Source: Candidatus Babeliales bacterium (GTDB taxonomy: Bacteria; Babelota; Babeliae; Babelales; Vermiphilaceae). From it: 43,268 bases of DNA. The stretch is from the NCBI GenBank assembly GCA_035288105.1, contig DATEAY010000041.1, positions 1 through 43,268 of the forward strand. The letters run 5' to 3'. The notes beneath the pieces were generated by a model that was not told the DNA's origin, made no database searches, and worked only from the letters and a program-made list of their open reading frames with translations. Every line of letters begins with the position of its first letter. Positions within the stretch are counted from its first letter, which is position 1. The position numbers and the translations under genes were made by a program. Of this stretch, positions 22,954-30,104 are shown piece after piece.

Positions 22954-24393
22954 ATGAAAAAATTACTCCTTTTTGTCGTCATATTGTTTTCTTACGTTGG
23001 ATCAAATAACGCCTTTAGTGACCGGTGGAATATAGATCACAATAGCCTTAACCCCAAACCCAAAGATGGCGTAACTGTTTATTACAACCCTGATAAGATT
23101 AATATGACACAAACGACTATTTTGCCGGACCCAACACACCCTATGCCAATAAGCCTTCCTTATGGCTACTCTCTCCCGGTAACACTTGACCCAAAAAAAC
23201 CAATTCCTGTAACATTTGATAAAGAAACCCCTATCCCTGTCACTCTTGACCTTGGAGAAGGCGTAGGAGAAATGATAGAAAAATTTAATGAAAATTTTGA
23301 AGAAAACATAGCTCCTCAGCTAAAACAAACCTTTCAAATGCTTATTGGATCGCTCCTTAATGCCGAAAATGCTATTAGATTTGGGACGCCCATTGCTTTA
23401 TTTGGTATTGTGGGAATATCTGGATTTTATGGCGCACGCGTTTTTTGGAAAGTACTAGAAAAAAATTTCCTTTCTCCTCGTCCTCAAATTTTACAACCAG
23501 GATCAAAATACGGCTGGATAGATCGCTGGAAGCGTTCGCGAGCGGGTTATACAACACCATCAATGATTTTTGACGAGTTAGTTAAAGAACAACTAGAAGA
23601 AATTCAAGAAAAAACAAAGAACATCAAACAACATATTCTTAGCGGCAAAAAAATAACCTACGATAATCTCTTACTCTATGGTAAGCCAGGAACAGGTAAA
23701 ACATTATTCGCGCACATCTTAGCCGATAACACCGATATGGACTTTTTATTGGTTACTGCAGCATCACTACTCCAATCAGGAGTTGAAGGTATTAAATACT
23801 TTGATGAAATAGTTGAAATGGCGAATAAGAGTAAATATGGCGTTATTTTGTTTATCGATGAAGCAGATGCCCTCTTTATTAACCGTAACATACTCAACCC
23901 TGAATCTGATCACTATAAAGTACTTAACCACATATTAGCTGCAACTGGTAGTGGTAGCAGCAAACTTATGGTAATTGCAGCAACAAACCATGCCTATGTT
24001 ATGGACCCTGCTATGGGACGCCGATTCCAGGAACGTGTAAAAATGCCACTTCCAAGTGAAAAAACACGTAAAGACCTTCTTGACCTTTACATACATGAAT
24101 ACTTATTTGATGAAATAAATAATAGCTTTGAAGGGATCGAAGCCGCACACTCAATCCTTACAGAAGAACGCATCAATGCTATTGTTCAAGAAACTGCAGG
24201 CTTATCACATGCTGAAATTAAAGACATGGTCGTCATAATGAGCAAAAAGACGAATGCTATGAGAGATGGTATACTGAACGAACGCACTGTACAAAGTACA
24301 ATCGACCAGGCAATTGAAAAAGCTGCCGCATTAAAACGCGATAAACTGAAGCTGAAAAAGAGAACAGTCAATCATAGCGAAGTTCAGCAATAA
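22954..24393 (+). CDS. membrane-anchored AAA+ ATPase resembling mitochondrial ATAD3
   Basis: A protein of about 479 residues. It has a signal peptide (MKKLLLFVVILFSYVGSNNA), a periplasmic Pro-rich segment with a repeated 'P-I-P-V-T-h-D' unit (residues 45-100), a short coiled coil (EMIEKFNENFEENIAPQL), a membrane helix (near residues 146-166, FGTPIALFGIVGISGFYGA) and a cytoplasmic AAA+ domain. Walker A is GKPGTGKT from residue 243, Walker B is VILFIDEADALF, the sensor is VIAATN, and the end region is AGLSHAEIKDMV. ATAD3 shares the anchor-plus-AAA layout and motifs such as LLLFVDEADAFL and EGMSGREIAQL. The ATG at 22954 gives the signal peptide; longer starts at 22942 and a TTG at 22918 are less likely. 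Probably operonic with the three preceding genes. Confidence 0.85.
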   Translation: MKKLLLFVVILFSYVGSNNAFSDRWNIDHNSLNPKPKDGVTVYYNPDKINMTQTTILPDPTHPMPISLPYGYSLPVTLDPKKPIPVTFDKETPIPVTLDLGEGVGEMIEKFNENFEENIAPQLKQTFQMLIGSLLNAENAIRFGTPIALFGIVGISGFYGARVFWKVLEKNFLSPRPQILQPGSKYGWIDRWKRSRAGYTTPSMIFDELVKEQLEEIQEKTKNIKQHILSGKKITYDNLLLYGKPGTGKTLFAHILADNTDMDFLLVTAASLLQSGVEGIKYFDEIVEMANKSKYGVILFIDEADALFINRNILNPESDHYKVLNHILAATGSGSSKLMVIAATNHAYVMDPAMGRRFQERVKMPLPSEKTRKDLLDLYIHEYLFDEINNSFEGIEAAHSILTEERINAIVQETAGLSHAEIKDMVVIMSKKTNAMRDGILNERTVQSTIDQAIEKAAALKRDKLKLKKRTVNHSEVQQ

Positions 24394-24402
24394 CAGAAAA
24401 GC

Positions 24403-24435
24403 AAACAAGGCACCTTCAAAAGAGGTGCCTTGTTT
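24403..24435 (+). terminator. Rho-independent terminator of the ATPase operon
   Basis: AAACAAGGCACCT and AGGTGCCTTGTTT form a perfect 13-bp stem around a 7-nt loop, 10 nt after the ATPase stop. The symmetric A/T flanks suggest it also serves the convergent gene ending at 24467. Confidence 0.85.
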
Positions 24436-24466
24436 CATTCCAAAATAGCTCGATGGGAATCAAGAA

Positions 24467-25228
24467 TTACTGTTCGATACGCAATCCAAGTTTGTTAACC
24501 ACCTCATCAAATGACTGCTTCTTAATCCATAAATAAAGCATATCACGGAATTCAAGTCTGTTGTTGTTATTTAGCCAATCACAATTACACTTGGCCACAT
24601 AACGTACATCCACCACACTGAAAAAAATTCGCATGAGATGATCTTCTTTTATCAATTTTGCAGATTTAACAAACAAATACCACTCTTCTTCAGAATTTTT
24701 ATAGAAAATACCAGGGTTTTCAACGAGTGTTGATTTCTTCCAGCCCGTAAGCAAATCTTTGACTACTTCATCACATGTGTTCTTAAAAAGACCTGATGCA
24801 AGAGCTGCTTCTATATCTGCATCATTATCTTTAAATGACTTATCATCATACAACCATTGCGTAATACCATCCCCCAAACAAATTTTGTTGCAATCATATA
24901 ACAGATGAGTACCTCCCCCAAAAGAATGCACGGTGCAATGTTTGCCCAATTTCTTTGCAGTATTTTCGTATAGTATATCAATAACACGACTATCTATGCT
25001 ACCCAACGGTAATACCTTACATTTCTTAGCACACGAACCTTTTCCATCAAATAGTGGTTGATTATATAATGTGGTAACCAAAGTGCTACACATTTCTGAT
25101 GCTACAGCTGGTGAAGTAATATATTGCTGACGATCTTTGCGTATCTCTTGTAACGATGATGTACCACGATCCATTGCGCCTACAAAAGAAAAAGATGTCA
25201 CTAAAAAAATTATAAAAAGGTACGTCAT
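24467..25228 (-). CDS. secreted Cys-containing protein of unknown function
   Basis: A protein of about 253 residues with a signal peptide (MTYLFIIFLVTSFSFVGA, ATG at 25228 with GAGGAAC just upstream). The mature part has nine or so Cys in spaced pairs (SCAKKCKVLPL, YDCNKICLGD, AKCNCDWLNNN), so disulfides are likely if it is exported. There is a central GSID...HSFGGGTHLLYD segment. No membrane helix or known domain is visible. It is divergent from the alaX gene with a gap of about 90 nt. A role outside the inner membrane is inferred only from the signal peptide. Confidence 0.65.
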   Translation of the reverse strand: MTYLFIIFLVTSFSFVGAMDRGTSSLQEIRKDRQQYITSPAVASEMCSTLVTTLYNQPLFDGKGSCAKKCKVLPLGSIDSRVIDILYENTAKKLGKHCTVHSFGGGTHLLYDCNKICLGDGITQWLYDDKSFKDNDADIEAALASGLFKNTCDEVVKDLLTGWKKSTLVENPGIFYKNSEEEWYLFVKSAKLIKEDHLMRIFFSVVDVRYVAKCNCDWLNNNNRLEFRDMLYLWIKKQSFDEVVNKLGLRIEQ

Positions 25229-25321
25229 CAAAGTTCCTCAACAAAAAATTATAGTAATGATACGCTATGAATGTATATTTTTATACCATTTAGTCAATCT
25301 ACAAAGGCAATTCAAGATAAT

Positions 25322-25960
25322 ATGCGCAAAGTTTTTTGGGATAACCCGTATCAACATACCTTGCAAACGCACGTAGTTTCAGTTGATGGCAACAAAGTTC
25401 TCTTTGCCGAAACTATCGCCTATTCCTTTGCCGGCGGGCAGGAAAGTGACAAAGCATTTGTTAATGATATTCCTATTCTAGATTCAAAAATAGAAGGTAA
25501 TCTTATTTATTATACCCTTCCAGATAATCATGGTTTGCACATCGATGACAAAGTCACCACGACTATTGATTGGCCACGACGATTACAATTAATGCGTCTG
25601 CATTTTGCTGCTGAATTGATTCTAGAAATCGTAACGCAAAAATATCATCTTGAAAAAGTTGGCGCACACATTGCAGAACACAAAGCACGCATAGATTTTA
25701 AATCTGACACGAATATCTCCACCCTTTTCCCTGCAATATTGGCTGAATATAATGCAATCATTACAAGTAATCGCACTATTGAAAAAGGTTACTCAGATAT
25801 TGCACATCAACGCCGTTTTTGGAAAATTGATGGTTTTGCGCAAGTTCCCTGCGGTGGTACACACGTCAATTCAACAGCAGAAGTTGGTTTTGTAACACTC
25901 AAAAGAGATCGACCGGGTAAATCCATAGAACGCATTGAAATTAAGCTTGTTAATAATTGA
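25322..25960 (+). CDS. AlaX-type trans-editing alanyl-tRNA hydrolase
   Basis: A free-standing homologue of the AlaRS editing domain, which hydrolyses mischarged Ser/Gly-tRNA(Ala). The start MRKVFWDNPYQ and the segment FAETIAYSFAGGQESDKAFVN match bacterial AlaX N-terminal domains (the usual F-x-P-x-G-G-G-Q is F-A-G-G-Q here). The zinc motif HxxxH is H-F-A-A-E, with Glu in place of the second His; the second motif PCGGTHVNST is intact. I use the ATG at 25322 since residues before it in the longer frame (from 25271) do not look like the family. The 3' end is partly duplicated downstream of the toxin-antitoxin pair. Confidence 0.85.
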   Translation: MRKVFWDNPYQHTLQTHVVSVDGNKVLFAETIAYSFAGGQESDKAFVNDIPILDSKIEGNLIYYTLPDNHGLHIDDKVTTTIDWPRRLQLMRLHFAAELILEIVTQKYHLEKVGAHIAEHKARIDFKSDTNISTLFPAILAEYNAIITSNRTIEKGYSDIAHQRRFWKIDGFAQVPCGGTHVNSTAEVGFVTLKRDRPGKSIERIEIKLVNN

Positions 25961-25994
25961 TAAAAAGGAATACAATATAGCATTCCCTTTTATA
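25960..25994. terminator. bidirectional terminator between alaX and the toxin gene
   Basis: ATAAAAAGGAAT and ATTCCCTTTTAT are near-perfect complements with A and T runs on either side, located exactly in the 35-nt gap between convergent genes. Confidence 0.65.
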
Positions 25995-25995
25995 C

Positions 25996-26280
25996 CTAAA
26001 ATTCATCATATACGTCTTTACGATGCTTTATAGTCACTATAATTACTGTGTTCTTATCCGGATCAATGCGATAAACTATTCGATAATCACTAACGCGTAA
26101 ACGACGATGGCCTTTTAAACTATAACGTAACGGTTTGCCAAAACCTATAGGATCAATCGCCAATCTTTCTTCGATAGCTTTTTTGATCATCGCTCTCGCC
26201 GTTGACTGAAGATTTGGAATATCTTCCTTAATAACGGTATCCAAATATTCGATGGTATATCTATTTCCAGGCATCTTCAT
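25996..26280 (-). CDS. RelE/ParE-family toxin
   Basis: A 94-residue protein with the RelE fold pattern: an N-terminal strand and helix pair (YTIEYLDTVIKEDIPNL), KPLRYSLKGHRRLRVSDYRIVYRID in the middle and VTIKHRKDVYDEF at the end. RelE-type members cut mRNA on the ribosome, while ParE-type members poison gyrase; the sequence alone does not decide, though the LKGHRRLRVSDYRIVY segment favours the RelE-like mRNA interferases. It overlaps the antitoxin gene by 20 nt, with the antitoxin first, as expected for such modules. Confidence 0.88.
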   Translation of the reverse strand: MKMPGNRYTIEYLDTVIKEDIPNLQSTARAMIKKAIEERLAIDPIGFGKPLRYSLKGHRRLRVSDYRIVYRIDPDKNTVIIVTIKHRKDVYDEF

Positions 26281-26476
26281 GACTTATCTTTTTTGCATTT
26301 TGCGTATCACGAGATTCAGCAATAGCCGATAAGACCATATCTTCACGACGACTGAGTGCTTCAAGAATAAGTTCTTTAACCAAATCAGAAACAGTTTTTT
26401 CTTCTTGTTTAGCCAAAGAACCTAATAAGTTGACGGTATCTTCTTCAAATGTGATATTAATTTGAGGATTTTTCAT
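26261..26476 (-). CDS. ribbon-helix-helix antitoxin
   Basis: A 71-residue protein from the ATG at 26476 (a longer frame to 26542 adds an implausible N terminus). It starts with a beta strand and helix pair typical of RHH antitoxins (PQINITFEEDTVNLLGSLAK, TVSDLVKELILEAL), followed by a tail (KKISHEDAWK) that would wrap the toxin. AGGTC lies about 10 nt upstream. It would neutralise the downstream RelE/ParE toxin and repress the pair's promoter. Confidence 0.85.
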   Translation of the reverse strand: MKNPQINITFEEDTVNLLGSLAKQEEKTVSDLVKELILEALSRREDMVLSAIAESRDTQNAKKISHEDAWK

Positions 26477-26562
26477 AATTCTATAGACCTCTTTATACAC
26501 AACATATACTATAATCATGGCATTTCCGTACTGCCAAGTCAACCATAAAGAATCCTACCGTA

Positions 26563-26627
26563 ATGGCATTCGCATCAATTCAACAGCAGAAGTTGATTTT
26601 GTAACACTCAAAAGAGAAAAGCATTGA
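26563..26627 (+). pseudogene. degraded duplicate of the alaX 3' end
   Basis: The sequence TCAATTCAACAGCAGAAGTT and TTTGTAACACTCAAAAGAGA repeats alaX 25868-25908 almost exactly, with a few changes around it. It encodes INSTAEVDFVTLKRE (alaX has VNSTAEVGFVTLKRD). A stretch equal to about 24 nt of alaX is missing after that, and the match resumes at GCATTGAAATYAA. There is no start codon or upstream alaX sequence, so it is a remnant. Confidence 0.8.
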
Positions 26628-26629
26628 AA

Positions 26630-27823
26630 TCAATTTAATTGGCACAAAAGCTCCTCATTTTTCTTCCTCTGCTCTTCCAAACAATATCTAAACGCTTGCA
26701 AACTTTCTAACATTTCATACGTATTATCAAACTTTTTTGTGTAACAAAATTTTTCTGCCCAAGAAAGAGCTAGTGTATAATCTATCCAAGGATACTTTTC
26801 AATAAATTGTTCTACTGCATACCCTCTATCAGCAAGTAACGCGTTGCAAAAATGCAGCAGCATGTGCTGCTCTACCAAATTTTTCACCTGATGATTGCTT
26901 CCACGCGCAAGCTGACCAGGAGTTTCTCCTAGAGTATTGGAAGTATCAAAATCAGCCCCATTACACAACAAATAATCAACCAATTGTGCATGGTTTGCAG
27001 CCACTGCATAGTGTAAAAGCGTACTCGCTTGATTATCTCTGAGAGTAAGATTAGCTCTGCCTACTCTCAGCAAAAACAATGCTAAATCTTGTTTATTATT
27101 TTTAATGTACGTCATTACAGGAGTTAGACCTTCACTATTTTTTATATCATTCTGAGCCCCTCGGTCCCACAAATACTGGATATGTTCTTGTGTAGATACT
27201 TTATGCAAGGGAGTGTTACGATCGCAATCAAGTCCATTTGCATTTGCCCCAAACGTTAAAAGATACCGTATGCTGTCATCAATACACAACTGCAATTGCT
27301 CATTTTTGCCAACATAATACCACAAGGCATAGTGTAATGGGGCTGCAATTCCGCCATATTCTAGATACAATGCATACGCGTCAACTGCATATGGATTAGT
27401 TCTGCAAATTTTTAATATACCATCATATCGGCCCGCTTTTAGGGCTTCAATTAAGAATGCACGATCATTGTCTCTACGTGTTATCATTCTGATAGAACGA
27501 ACAGCTTCAGGACTATATACACTCGCTACATTTTCCTCGTCAAAAACAGATTTTTTCTTCTGCAATACTGCTATCGCTCTGTGCAATTCAACGCAATAAT
27601 TGCCAGCTCGTTCTTGTGCTACCAAACTCTTTAAAAAAATTGCGTTATTCGCAACTAAATGATCAAAGTTTTCACAGCTCAACACTGGCGCTCTCCAGAC
27701 TGGTAACTCTCTTTTGCTCAAATCTAATTTTCTTACAATTTCTTTATCCATTGCAAAAATAATTCCAGCGTAAATCATTGCCACAAAAGCTACCCGTACT
27801 ACGAAGCATTTCTTCTTTTGCAT
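26630..27823 (-). CDS. secreted ankyrin-repeat protein
   Basis: A protein of about 397 residues with a Sec signal (MQKKKCFVVRVAFVAMIYAG, ATG at 27823; the longer frame starts at a TTG at 27835). The middle third has at least four ankyrin units, for example GGIAAPLHYALWYYVGK, RNTPLHKVSTQEHIQYLWDRG, STLLHYAVAANHAQLVDYLL and GADFDTSNTLGETPGQLARG. Flanking regions are helical. GAGGA lies 12 nt before the ATG. It is the third of three tandem ankyrin genes on this strand, with only short gaps between them. Ankyrin proteins in host-associated bacteria are often effectors; export beyond the periplasm is not shown by the sequence. Confidence 0.85.
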   Translation of the reverse strand: MQKKKCFVVRVAFVAMIYAGIIFAMDKEIVRKLDLSKRELPVWRAPVLSCENFDHLVANNAIFLKSLVAQERAGNYCVELHRAIAVLQKKKSVFDEENVASVYSPEAVRSIRMITRRDNDRAFLIEALKAGRYDGILKICRTNPYAVDAYALYLEYGGIAAPLHYALWYYVGKNEQLQLCIDDSIRYLLTFGANANGLDCDRNTPLHKVSTQEHIQYLWDRGAQNDIKNSEGLTPVMTYIKNNKQDLALFLLRVGRANLTLRDNQASTLLHYAVAANHAQLVDYLLCNGADFDTSNTLGETPGQLARGSNHQVKNLVEQHMLLHFCNALLADRGYAVEQFIEKYPWIDYTLALSWAEKFCYTKKFDNTYEMLESLQAFRYCLEEQRKKNEELLCQLN

Positions 27824-27846
27824 AATTATGCACAATCCTCAAAAAT

Positions 27847-28824
27847 TTACGTACCAAATTCACCAAGACTTCTTCGACACAAAGGACACTTCTTACTATC
27901 TGTACATCGCTGATTATAACATTGTCCACACATAAAATGCTCCAAGTGTCTGTTGACACAAGGAATGTTCGCTAAACTTCTATCATGTGTTTTGCAGTCA
28001 ATACAATACTGTTTTAGAAACAATGTAACCACAAATGGCCGCATACAATGTGTAACAGGAATTTTATTACCAATATTGTGGTTAAACACCGCACCGTAAG
28101 ATAACAATTTTTCTATTTTATCATGATCACACAACGCTGCTGCATAATATAGCGCGGTATTACCATCTTTATCGTGCATGTTAACAGAAGCTCCACCTTT
28201 TAATACATCTACATACTTGTCATTATCGTACCGAACAACTCTACACAGTAAAGGGATCCCTGCTGTATCACGCACATCAAGACTAAATCCACTATGCATT
28301 AATTCCCTGATACAGGTATATGTTTGGGCAGATGCACTACTATCAATAATCTTCTGAGCAAACACTGCACTTAATAAATCAAACATAGAATCATCTTTAT
28401 ACGTATGCAGAATGTACGGATTTTTTCCAATAACGTTTTTTGCTTGATCAAACTCATTACTCTTCAAGAACACTAACAATCGCTGCCGATCGATAGATCT
28501 TTGTGCTACCAATTTCGCAAGTATTTCAGTTTCTGGGTCACATCTACCTGTTAGCAAACCATCATCTACTATTGTTTTTAGTGCAGCTTCTGCTATTTCT
28601 ATACTTGCAGAACAATAACCAAGCGCATCAATCTCAAGAATTTTTTTTAACCATGCTGCATCATTATCCAAAAGCTGTGACCACATAGGCAACTCTACAA
28701 TAACTCTCTGATATTTTTCTGGACGATCAACCGCAACACAAGAATTTTTTAGTGGGCGCTTCATTCCAAGAATAGTATTGATGCTCAATAATCCCCACAA
28801 CAAAACGTATAAGACGATCTTCAA
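27847..28824 (-). CDS. secreted ankyrin-repeat protein with C-terminal RING-type zinc finger
   Basis: A 325-residue protein. A TTG start at 28824, with AAAGGA about 10 nt upstream, gives a signal peptide (KIVLYVLLWGLLSINTILG); no earlier ATG exists. Ankyrin-like units occupy residues 150-265 (AGIPLLCRVVRYDNDKYVDV, GNTALYYAAALCDHDKIEKL). Residues 274-316 form a C3HC4-type RING pattern: C274-x2-C277, C289, H296-x2-C299-x2-C302, C313-P-L-C316 followed by RR. RING domains are typically E2-binding ubiquitin ligase modules of eukaryotes, so this is a candidate effector acting on host ubiquitin. Ligase activity is inferred, not shown. Neighbour to two further ankyrin genes. Confidence 0.8.
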   Translation of the reverse strand: MKIVLYVLLWGLLSINTILGMKRPLKNSCVAVDRPEKYQRVIVELPMWSQLLDNDAAWLKKILEIDALGYCSASIEIAEAALKTIVDDGLLTGRCDPETEILAKLVAQRSIDRQRLLVFLKSNEFDQAKNVIGKNPYILHTYKDDSMFDLLSAVFAQKIIDSSASAQTYTCIRELMHSGFSLDVRDTAGIPLLCRVVRYDNDKYVDVLKGGASVNMHDKDGNTALYYAAALCDHDKIEKLLSYGAVFNHNIGNKIPVTHCMRPFVVTLFLKQYCIDCKTHDRSLANIPCVNRHLEHFMCGQCYNQRCTDSKKCPLCRRSLGEFGT

Positions 28825-28860
28825 CCTAATAAATCCTTTTTTTAGACAGCTCCCTTTTTA

Positions 28861-29565
28861 CTACCTCAAAAGACTAATAAGATCTTCGTATCCGTTATGG
28901 TAATGTATTGCTAACTTTAATGGAGTTTCTCCATACGCATCAACCAATGTTCTATCTGCTTTATGACCCAATAAAAGTTTAACTCTATCACAAGGAGCAC
29001 TTGAACTCGCTGCCTCATGCAATAAGGTGTTCTGAAAAGGACCTTCTATACGCTGGTTAACATCTGCACCATACCAAATTAAGCAATCTGCAACTTCTTT
29101 ATTCAACCGACGCCATGGGTGAAACAATGCTGCATATAATGGCGTCCACCCATGCTCATTTCTTTTTTCTACCAATGCCCCATTTTCTATCAATAATTCT
29201 GCTATCTCTTTACTACACGCCAAATGGAGTGGTGTGTCTGCTTGCCCTCCTTTTGTTGCTGCATTACAATCAGCATTTGATACAAGTAAAAAGTGAACAT
29301 TCGTTGTATAATTTACATGTACTGCAACATGCAGCGGCGTAACTTCACCAAATAATACGCGCTCAAAACAAGAAGATGAAGGACATGCATGATATGAATT
29401 TACAATGTCAGGATGTGCAGTAACAAGCTCCTTGACCTTATCGTTATCGCGATCTTTAATAGCCTTGAATAATGTTACTATGGGTTTTTCAACTGGTGCA
29501 TCCATACACATAGTTTGTGCACAATGCATAACAATACATAACAACAGAATGGTGTACTTTTTCAT
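28861..29565 (-). CDS. secreted ankyrin-repeat protein
   Basis: A 234-residue protein with a signal peptide (MKKYTILLLCIVMHCAQTMC) and about five ankyrin units covering nearly the whole mature chain: TLFKAIKDRDNDKVKELV, VTPLHVAVHVNYTTNVHFLL, DTPLHLACSKEIAELLIENG, HGWTPLYAALFHPW, NTLLHEAASSSAPCDRVKLLL and GETPLKLAIHYHNGYEDLISL. TAGGA precedes the ATG. It is the compact member of the cluster and looks like a pure protein-binding scaffold. Confidence 0.88.
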   Translation of the reverse strand: MKKYTILLLCIVMHCAQTMCMDAPVEKPIVTLFKAIKDRDNDKVKELVTAHPDIVNSYHACPSSSCFERVLFGEVTPLHVAVHVNYTTNVHFLLVSNADCNAATKGGQADTPLHLACSKEIAELLIENGALVEKRNEHGWTPLYAALFHPWRRLNKEVADCLIWYGADVNQRIEGPFQNTLLHEAASSSAPCDRVKLLLGHKADRTLVDAYGETPLKLAIHYHNGYEDLISLLR

Positions 29566-29623
29566 GACGTTATTCCTATAAATGATATTGATGTAAATGG
29601 CTTATAGTATACGTATTCTCAGT

Positions 29624-29657
29624 AAAAAAAATAGGCGCTTTTTACACGCCTATTTTT
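29624..29657 (-). terminator. Rho-independent terminator of the 29679-30080 gene
   Basis: On the minus strand AAAAATAGGCG pairs with CGCCTATTTTT across a 9-nt loop, continuing into T's, about 22 nt after the stop. Confidence 0.8.
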
Positions 29658-29678
29658 GTATTCAAAAAACAACTTATT

Positions 29679-30080
29679 TTATGATTGAAGATACGCAAGC
29701 CACGAAGCAATCCATGCACTTTTAAACATCAAACCTTTTTTATGATCAACTTGATATGAATCCAACTCTTTTTGTAAACCAATAATAATATCATTACGAA
29801 ATTCAGATTCAAAAGCCCAACCTAAAAGTAATAAAAGCAATGCAACCGGTGATGATTCAATATCCAGTCGTTTTTCCATGTATCGCACCAAACCACCTGT
29901 TGTAGCACCAACACAGCCGCTTAATATCAATGATGCCAAATATGATGAATATAGTTTTCTTACTTGTGCTTTACGCCAAACTATATCGTGTTTTTTTACA
30001 CTCATCTGTTCTGAAACAGCACACACGTGCATAGTTGACAAAGAAAATGCAGCGATAAAAACGAGTAGTTGTTTGTTCAT
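29679..30080 (-). CDS. small secreted/membrane protein of unknown function
   Basis: A 133-residue protein with a signal peptide (MNKQLLVFIAAFSLSTMHVCA) and AGGAGA 6 nt before the ATG. The mature part has two apolar helices (YLASLILSGCVGATTGGLV and PVALLLLLLGWAF), the first with a Gly-rich pattern, and a final amphipathic segment ending WIASWLAYLQS. No family is recognised. It lies between mrdA and the ankyrin cluster, with its own terminator. Confidence 0.65.
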   Translation of the reverse strand: MNKQLLVFIAAFSLSTMHVCAVSEQMSVKKHDIVWRKAQVRKLYSSYLASLILSGCVGATTGGLVRYMEKRLDIESSPVALLLLLLGWAFESEFRNDIIIGLQKELDSYQVDHKKGLMFKSAWIASWLAYLQS

Positions 30081-30104
30081 TTTTCGATCTCCTAAAAAAT
30101 ATTT

